From Comamonadaceae bacterium (GTDB taxonomy: Bacteria; Pseudomonadota; Gammaproteobacteria; Burkholderiales; Burkholderiaceae_C): a stretch of 10,096 bases of DNA. The stretch's first letter is position 1; every line of letters starts with the position of its first letter. The notes below the pieces were generated by a model. That model saw only the letters and a program-made list of their open reading frames with translations, had not been told where the DNA came from and searched no databases. Location of the stretch: assembly GCA_947458305.1 (NCBI GenBank), contig CANGZO010000074.1, positions 1-10,096 on the forward strand, read 5' to 3'. A program made the translations under genes and the position numbers. This document shows positions 6,073 through 10,096 of the stretch, one piece after another.

Positions 6073-7413
6073 TCACTTCTTGCCGTTGCCATCCAACTTG
6101 TAGATGTGCGGGCCTTCGCCCACCGACAACAAACCAGTGTGGGCGTAAATGCCCAGTTTGGCGCGGGTGTCGGTGATGTCCAGGTTGCGCATGGTCAGTT
6201 GGCCAATGCGGTCGAGCGGGCTGAACGGTGCGTCTTCCACTTTTTCCATCGACAAACGCTCTGGGGCGTACGTCAGGTTGGGGCTGTCGGTGTTCAGGAT
6301 GCTGTAGTCGTTGCCACGGCGCAGTTCCAGCGTCACGGTGCCTGTCACGGCGCGGGCCACCCAGCGCTGGGCGGTTTCGCGCAGCATGATGGCTTGTGGG
6401 TCGAACCAGCGGCCTTGGTACAACAAGCGGCCCAAACGCAGGCCGTTGATGCGGTACTGCTCGATGGTGTCTTCGTTGTGGATGCCGGTGACCAAGCGCT
6501 CGTAGGCGGTGTGCAGCAGTGCCATGCCGGGGGCTTCGTAGATGCCGCGGCTCTTGGCTTCGATGATGCGGTTTTCGATCTGGTCGCTCATGCCCAGGCC
6601 ATGGCGGCCACCGATTTCGTTGGCCTTGAGGAACAGCTCGACCGGGTCGGCGTATTCCACGCCGTTCAGGGCCACGGGCATGCCTTCTTCAAAGCGCACG
6701 CTGACTTCTTCGGCCTTGACTTCGACTTCGGGCTTCCAGAACGCCACGCCCATGATGGGGTTGACGATGCGGATGCCGGAGTTCAGGTGCTCCAGGTCCT
6801 TGGCTTCGTGGGTCGCGCCCAGCATGTTGCTGTCGGTGGAGTAGGCCTTTTCGGCGCTCATCTTGTAGCCAAAGCCGTTGGCGGTCATGAAGGCGCTCAT
6901 TTCAGCGCGGCCGCCCAGCTCGTCGATGAACAGCTGGTCGAGCCAGGGCTTGTAGATCTTGAGGCTGGGGTTGGTCAGCAAACCGTAGCGGTAAAAGCGC
7001 TCGATGTCGTTGCCCTTGAAAGTGCTGCCATCGCCCCAGATGTTGACATCGTCTTCCTTCATGGCGGCCACCAGCATGGTGCCGGTGACGGCGCGGCCCA
7101 GTGGCGTGGTGTTGAAGTAGGTGATGCCACCGGTGGAGATGTGGAAAGCGCCGCTCTGGATAGCGGCAATGCCCTCGTAGGCCAGTTGGGTGCGGCAGTC
7201 GACCAGACGGGCTTTTTCAGCGCCGTATTCCATCGCCTTGCGGGGAATCTCGTTGTAGTCGGCTTCGTCAGGCTGGCCCAGGTTGGCGGTGTAGGCGTAG
7301 GGCAGGGCGCCCTTTTGCTTCATCCACAGCAGCGCAGCAGAGGTGTCCAGGCCGCCCGAGAAGGCGATACCGACTTTTTGCCCTTTGGGCAGGTTTTGCA
7401 GGATGGTGCTCAT
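6073..7413 (-). CDS. argG: Argininosuccinate synthase
   Basis: The enzyme joins citrulline and aspartate with ATP to give argininosuccinate, the penultimate step of arginine biosynthesis, in the cytoplasm. The 446-residue protein closely follows the long E. coli-type ArgG (about 447 residues) over its whole length. The N-type ATP pyrophosphatase P-loop SGGLDTS is at 19-25. Family blocks include YAYTANLGQPDE, STGGITYFNTTPLGRAVTGT, INIWGDGSTFKGNDIERFYR-like sequence, EKAYSTDSNMLGATHEAKDLE and GGRHGLGMSDQIENRIIEAKSRGIYEAPG. The active site appears complete. It begins 19 bp after the ppnP stop, so the two are probably co-transcribed. Expression may be set by the hairpin upstream of ppnP. The gene ends at the shared bidirectional terminator. 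Confidence 0.98.
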   Translation of the reverse strand: MSTILQNLPKGQKVGIAFSGGLDTSAALLWMKQKGALPYAYTANLGQPDEADYNEIPRKAMEYGAEKARLVDCRTQLAYEGIAAIQSGAFHISTGGITYFNTTPLGRAVTGTMLVAAMKEDDVNIWGDGSTFKGNDIERFYRYGLLTNPSLKIYKPWLDQLFIDELGGRAEMSAFMTANGFGYKMSAEKAYSTDSNMLGATHEAKDLEHLNSGIRIVNPIMGVAFWKPEVEVKAEEVSVRFEEGMPVALNGVEYADPVELFLKANEIGGRHGLGMSDQIENRIIEAKSRGIYEAPGMALLHTAYERLVTGIHNEDTIEQYRINGLRLGRLLYQGRWFDPQAIMLRETAQRWVARAVTGTVTLELRRGNDYSILNTDSPNLTYAPERLSMEKVEDAPFSPLDRIGQLTMRNLDITDTRAKLGIYAHTGLLSVGEGPHIYKLDGNGKK

Positions 7414-7432
7414 ATCGTTTCGCTCGGGGGGA

Positions 7433-7750
7433 TCAACCGAAGTGGCAGATGTAGTGGTAGGCCTCGGTCACGCGGATCTCGAACTTGGAGTTGCCTGGCA
7501 CGCTGAATTCTTCGCCCGCGCTGGACTTGACCCATTCGCTGCTGCCGTCGAGCTTGTATTCGCAAGAGCCGCCCACGCATTCCATGATTTCAGGGGCGCC
7601 AGTGTTGAAAGTCAGGGTGGAAGGCAAGATCACGCCCACCGACAGCTTGGTGCCATCGGGCAGGGTCAGGCCGTGGCTGATGCATTTGCCGTCAAAGTAA
7701 ACATTGGCTTGGGTGTTGACGGAGACGCCGTCGATGGTTTGGGTGGTCAT
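7433..7750 (-). CDS. ppnP: Pyrimidine/purine nucleoside phosphorylase PpnP (DUF1255, YaiE family)
   Basis: The 105-residue protein aligns with E. coli PpnP (YaiE, 94 residues), a small cupin that phosphorolyses a broad range of purine and pyrimidine nucleosides to free base and ribose 1-phosphate. Matching stretches are ANVYFDGKCISHG near the N-terminus, KLSVGVILPSTLTFNTGAPEIMECVGG, and SAGEEFSVPGNSKFEIRVTEAYHYICHF at the C-terminus. The predicted fold is a single cupin beta-barrel, cytoplasmic. It has about ten extra N-terminal residues compared with the E. coli protein. The ATG at 7750 is chosen over an upstream TTG at 7756. It directly precedes argG on the same strand with a 19-bp gap. Confidence 0.92.
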   Translation of the reverse strand: MTTQTIDGVSVNTQANVYFDGKCISHGLTLPDGTKLSVGVILPSTLTFNTGAPEIMECVGGSCEYKLDGSSEWVKSSAGEEFSVPGNSKFEIRVTEAYHYICHFG

Positions 7751-7783
7751 GGGCAAAACAGGTCAGGGTTAGCGGTGCGGGCT

Positions 7784-7815
7784 GGCCGCAGAAAAACGCG
7801 GCCGGTAGGCCGCGT
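7784..7815 (-). terminator. Terminator-type hairpin with competing alternative hairpin upstream of ppnP
   Basis: Read on the minus strand, ACGCGGCC (7815-7808) pairs with GGCCGCGT (7803-7796) around a 4-nt loop and is followed by a T-run (7796-7792): a classical intrinsic terminator. The 3' arm GGCCGC (7803-7798) can instead pair with a second GCGGCC at 7789-7784, which would take apart the terminator and place the T-run in a loop. The hairpin may simply end the upstream glycine-zipper gene (stop at 7887). If the -10 box at 7832-7837 drives ppnP, it lies in the ppnP-argG leader and could act as an attenuator. Confidence 0.75.
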
Positions 7816-7831
7816 CGGTCAACAAAACGCT

Positions 7832-7837
7832 ATTTTA
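7832..7837 (-). promoter_or_regulatory. Candidate -10 box of ppnP-argG
   Basis: TAAAAT on the minus strand, in the context CCTAAAATAGCG, is a good sigma-70 -10 element of the kind common upstream of genes in Burkholderiales. No strong -35 is visible at 17-18 bp. Transcription would begin near 7825, leaving a leader of about 75 nt that contains the terminator hairpin. Confidence 0.4.
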
Positions 7838-7886
7838 GGACACCCAGCCCTGCAGAGTCGGGCCCTGCGCCCCACTCACAGACTGT

Positions 7887-8609
7887 TCAGCGCCAGTGGC
7901 CGCGGTCGAAATGAGCGCTGTGGCGGTGAATTCTGGCGTAGTCGGGCCGCAAGAGATGGCTGTTGTAATGAATGACGGGCCGGGGGGAATGCCAACTCAA
8001 ATCAATATGGCTGTAAACGGGGGGGCGGCTCACGTAAACCGGCGCTGGCAGATAGACCACTTGAGGGGCCATCGTCGTCACGGTGCTTTGGACCCAGGGA
8101 GCATTGGGCGTGGTCGCGTCTGAGCGCAGACCCTGACCAGCGGGTGTGATTTGCAAGGGAATGGTGGCGCCGGGGTCTTGGGGTAATTGCACCGTGTATT
8201 GCTTGCCCGCATATTCATAAACCACGTTGAAGCCGACCAAGCGGTTTTCGTAGACGTTTTGGGTGCTGCATTGGGTTTGGTTTTGGGCAAAGGCGCCACT
8301 CGGGCCTTCGATCCGGTCGCCCACCATGGCCCCACCCACGATGCCAATGACGGTGGCCAAAGCGCGGCCCGAACCGTCGCCAATCGCGTTGCCCATGGCA
8401 CCGCCCGCGATGGCGCCCATCAGCGCCACAGCACCCGAACTTGGCGCTTGCTGCATGACAGGCACTTGGGTGCAAGTTTGGCGGGGCACCACGACCTGTT
8501 GGTAAACAGGACTTTTGGACAGGACTTGACCGACTTCTTGAGCCAAAGCGCCCAGAGGCGACAAGGCCATCCCGCCCAACAATGCGCAGCTTATAAAAAC
8601 TGTTTTCAT
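7887..8609 (-). CDS. Secreted glycine-zipper (17-kDa antigen-like) protein with His-rich tail
   Basis: The 240-residue protein starts with a signal peptide (MKTVFISCALLGG...LGALAQ, cleavage about residue 23-24). Cys8 is too early and lacks a proper lipobox, so it is probably not a lipoprotein. Residues 59-102 form a glycine zipper: G65, G69, G73 and G77 are spaced by four, then G89, G93 and G97. This is the pattern of glycine-zipper 2TM/Rickettsia 17-kDa-antigen domains that pack small helices against or in the outer membrane. Two cysteines (46 and 114) flank the zipper and could be oxidised together in the periplasm. The C-terminal part is Pro/Val/Tyr-rich, and the last 45 residues contain eight histidines. 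Function is unknown; envelope integrity or metal binding are guesses. An ATG further upstream (8765) would overlap yffB and bury the signal peptide, so it is rejected. A GAAAG ribosome-binding site precedes the chosen ATG. Confidence 0.85.
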   Translation of the reverse strand: MKTVFISCALLGGMALSPLGALAQEVGQVLSKSPVYQQVVVPRQTCTQVPVMQQAPSSGAVALMGAIAGGAMGNAIGDGSGRALATVIGIVGGAMVGDRIEGPSGAFAQNQTQCSTQNVYENRLVGFNVVYEYAGKQYTVQLPQDPGATIPLQITPAGQGLRSDATTPNAPWVQSTVTTMAPQVVYLPAPVYVSRPPVYSHIDLSWHSPRPVIHYNSHLLRPDYARIHRHSAHFDRGHWR

Positions 8610-8614
8610 GGTGA

Positions 8615-8629
8615 TTTCTTTCAAAGAAA
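8615..8629. repeat. Perfect inverted repeat overlapping the ribosome-binding site of the glycine-zipper gene
   Basis: TTTCTTT and AAAGAAA are 7-bp arms around a single base, ending 5 bp upstream of the start codon at 8609. The minus-strand copy includes the GAAAG Shine-Dalgarno-like sequence. It could be a repressor operator or a weak RNA hairpin hiding the ribosome-binding site; an AT-rich chance repeat is also possible. Confidence 0.4.
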
Positions 8630-8706
8630 GTGACACGCTCAGTTTAGGCTGGCCGGGCACCCCAAGGCGCGGTCCATGTGTAAAGATGGGTAACAGTTTT
8701 GGCAGT

Positions 8707-9051
8707 TTAAACCGGCCACTGCTCTGGCTTGAAGCCCACGGTGATTTGGCCTGAGGGCCAGGCAATCACGGGTCTTTTGATGCAGCTGGCATGCGCCAAC
8801 ATCACGGCCTTGGCGCTGGCGCTGTCGGTCACACTGGCTTGTAAGTGGGTGTCCAGCTTGCGCCATGTGGTCCCTTGGCGATTGAGCAGCGTTTCCCAAC
8901 CCAACTGTGCCAGCCAAGTGTCCAGCTGCTCTGCCGGGACGCCTTGTTTTTTGAAATCATGAAAAGTGGCCTGCAGGCCTTGGTCGGTGAGCCAAGTGCG
9001 GGCTTTTTTGACGGTGTCGCAGTTGGGAATGCCGAAAACGGTGGGGTGCAT
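8707..9051 (-). CDS. yffB: ArsC/Spx-family reductase-like protein (YffB)
   Basis: The 114-residue protein matches the thioredoxin-fold ArsC-like family and in particular E. coli YffB. It opens with FGIPNCDTVKKARTWL (Cys11 at the arsenate-reductase catalytic position) and carries LGWETLLNRQGTTWRKL and CIKRPVI. The conserved Arg93-Pro of the RPV/I motif is present. Known arsenate reductases need Cys plus an arginine triad. YffB-type proteins are thought to be glutathione-dependent thiol reductases rather than arsenate reductases, and no arsenic genes are nearby. A second cysteine, Cys90, just precedes KRPVI. The ATG at 9051 is chosen over TTG at 9063 because the likely -10 box (9066-9071) would place transcription start downstream of the TTG, and because family members begin just before the first strand. 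The gene is divergent from folC. Confidence 0.92.
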   Translation of the reverse strand: MHPTVFGIPNCDTVKKARTWLTDQGLQATFHDFKKQGVPAEQLDTWLAQLGWETLLNRQGTTWRKLDTHLQASVTDSASAKAVMLAHASCIKRPVIAWPSGQITVGFKPEQWPV

Positions 9052-9065
9052 GGGTTTTGTCAAAG

Positions 9066-9092
9066 ATTATGGAGGTCAGTCTGGGCGACAAT
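9066..9092. promoter_or_regulatory. Overlapping divergent promoters of yffB and folC
   Basis: Only 49 bp separate the two start codons. On the minus strand CATAAT (9066-9071) is a fair -10 for yffB and would give a leader of about 8 nt. On the plus strand GACAAT (9087-9092), in the context GGCGACAATCGCGG, is a -10-like box for folC and would start transcription almost at the ATG at 9101. The GACAAT box, read on the other strand as ATTGTC, lies where a -35 of yffB would be. No strong -35 is seen for either gene, and no well-placed ribosome-binding site. Confidence 0.35.
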
Positions 9093-9100
9093 CGCGGCCT

Positions 9101-10096
9101 ATGAAGACTCTACAACAATGGCTCGACTGGTGCGAGCAACTACACCCGGTGGCCATTGACATGGGACTGGAGCGGGTGAAGGCCGTGGCCGACCGCATGA
9201 ATCTGCGTTTTGATTGCCCCGTCATCACCGTGGCAGGTACCAACGGAAAGGGTTCAACCTGCGCCATGCTGGAGGCGGTTTTGCTGCAAGCGGGGTACCG
9301 CACGGGTGTGTACACCTCGCCCCATTTGGTGCACTTTGAAGAGCGCTGCCGCTTGCATGGCGAGTCGGCCAGCGCCGAAGCTTTTGCCGAAGCATTTGCA
9401 GCCGTGGAAGCGGTGCGCGGTGATGTCAGCCTGACGTATTTCGAGTTCAGTACCTTGGCCATCTTGCACATGATGGCGGGTGCCAACTTGGACGTGGCCA
9501 TTTTGGAAGTGGGCTTGGGCGGCCGCTTGGATGCGGTGAACATCGTGGATGCCGACTGCACCATCATCACCAGCATTGACATCGACCACACCGCCCTTTT
9601 GGGCCACGACCGAGACACCATTGGCCGTGAAAAAGCGGGCGTCATGCGGGCAGGGCGGCCCGTGGTGGTGAGCGACCCGGTCCCTCCGCAAAGCGTGATC
9701 GACCATGCGGCGGTCTTGGGCGCAGAGCTGTGGCTGTTTGGCCGGGATTTCAATTACTCGGGCGACAAACAGCAATGGGCTTGGGCCGGTCGCGATCGCC
9801 GCTACAGTGGCATGGCTTACCCGGCTTTGCGCGGAGCCAACCAATTGATCAACGCCTCTGGCGTGTTGGCCGCCTTGGAAGCTTTGCGCCAACGCATTCC
9901 GGTGACGGCTCAAGCCGTGCGCAACGGCATGGCGATGGTCGAGTTGCCCGGTCGTTTTCAGATCGTGCCGGGTCAGCCTGTGTTGGTGCTGGATGTGGCC
10001 CACAACCCCCACTCGGTGGCCGCTTTGGCGGTCAACCTGGACGCCATGGGTTTTTACCCCACCACCCACGCTGTGTTGGGTGCCATGGCGGACAAA
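9101..10096 (+). CDS. folC: Bifunctional folylpolyglutamate/dihydrofolate synthase, N-terminal part
   Basis: FolC adds glutamate to dihydropteroate and to reduced folates using ATP, in the cytoplasm. The frame is open from ATG 9101 to the right edge, giving 332 residues of a protein usually about 420-440 long, so the C-terminal end is missing. Mur-ligase-type features are present: P-loop GTNGKGS at 46-52, the YTSPHLVHFEER block at 71-82, FEFSTLAILHMM, the ILEVGLGGRLDAVN block, TSIDIDHTALLGHD, the GREKAGVMRAGRPVV block with the lysine expected to be carbamylated, and DVAHNPHSVAAL opening the C-terminal domain. There are no frame breaks. A GGAGGT at 9071-9076 is too far upstream (about 25 bp) to serve as ribosome-binding site. 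It is transcribed divergently from yffB. Confidence 0.96.
   Translation, partial: MKTLQQWLDWCEQLHPVAIDMGLERVKAVADRMNLRFDCPVITVAGTNGKGSTCAMLEAVLLQAGYRTGVYTSPHLVHFEERCRLHGESASAEAFAEAFAAVEAVRGDVSLTYFEFSTLAILHMMAGANLDVAILEVGLGGRLDAVNIVDADCTIITSIDIDHTALLGHDRDTIGREKAGVMRAGRPVVVSDPVPPQSVIDHAAVLGAELWLFGRDFNYSGDKQQWAWAGRDRRYSGMAYPALRGANQLINASGVLAALEALRQRIPVTAQAVRNGMAMVELPGRFQIVPGQPVLVLDVAHNPHSVAALAVNLDAMGFYPTTHAVLGAMADK

Noticed and set aside
6106..7506. Long open frame on the plus strand opposite argG (466 codons)
   Set aside because: It is the antisense shadow of a highly conserved argG; its composition (Val/Gly/Gln/His/Ala) is what GC-rich antisense frames give and it has no recognisable domain.
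8707..9051. Arsenate reductase (arsC) annotation
   Set aside because: Sequence fits the YffB branch of the ArsC-like family better, and no ars genes are nearby.
9069..9104. Short ORF of 11 codons upstream of folC whose stop overlaps the folC start (ATGA)
   Set aside because: It has no ribosome-binding site, lies mostly upstream of the likely transcription start and could easily occur by chance.
1..10096. CRISPR array, tRNA, rRNA or prophage
   Set aside because: No regularly spaced identical DNA repeats, no tRNA-like or rRNA sequence and no phage genes were seen; the repeats at 1-1521 are diverged protein-coding repeats.

Overview
The window looks like a chromosomal segment of a betaproteobacterium, most likely order Burkholderiales and perhaps a Comamonadaceae/Limnohabitans-type freshwater bacterium. 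This rests on the E. coli-type long argininosuccinate synthase, the PpnP, YffB and FolC homologues, GC-rich coding regions and TAAAAT/GACAAT-like -10 boxes close to start codons. The taxonomic call is an inference from style and protein similarity, not a database result.

Left half (1-5033, all minus strand). Three genes read in the same direction and are probably one operon. First is a TolC/OprM-type outer-membrane factor with a lipoprotein signal (3549-5033). Next is a short periplasmic adaptor of the HlyD/membrane-fusion family (2804-3562, overlapping the TolC gene by 14 bp). Last is the N-terminal 915 residues of a giant surface protein (1-2745) that runs off the left edge. The giant protein has no signal peptide. 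It begins with a basic stretch, an LEPR-type LEQRMMFDGA motif and a DUF4347 domain, followed by an Ig-like domain and at least six autotransporter-associated beta-strand repeats. The arrangement suggests a dedicated export route for a large adhesin, but no inner-membrane ATPase is present in the window.

Middle (5034-5995). An AT-rich intergenic region of about 330 bp, containing a perfect 12-bp palindrome and a GC-rich inverted repeat, separates the operon from a divergent FixJ/NarL-type response regulator (5366-5995). The regulator is a natural candidate to control the operon. It has no histidine kinase partner in the window. A bidirectional intrinsic terminator (6029-6054) closes it off from the convergent argG.

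Right half (6073-10096), housekeeping genes. argG (6073-7413) lies just downstream of ppnP (7433-7750), probably in one operon. Upstream of ppnP is a terminator-type hairpin (7796-7815) with a competing alternative hairpin, behind a good -10 box (7832-7837), an attenuator-like layout. Further right are a secreted glycine-zipper protein with a His-rich tail (7887-8609), the ArsC/Spx-like YffB (8707-9051) and, divergently, the 5' two-thirds or more of folC (9101-10096, cut by the window edge). The yffB and folC starts are only 49 bp apart and appear to use overlapping promoters with very short leaders.
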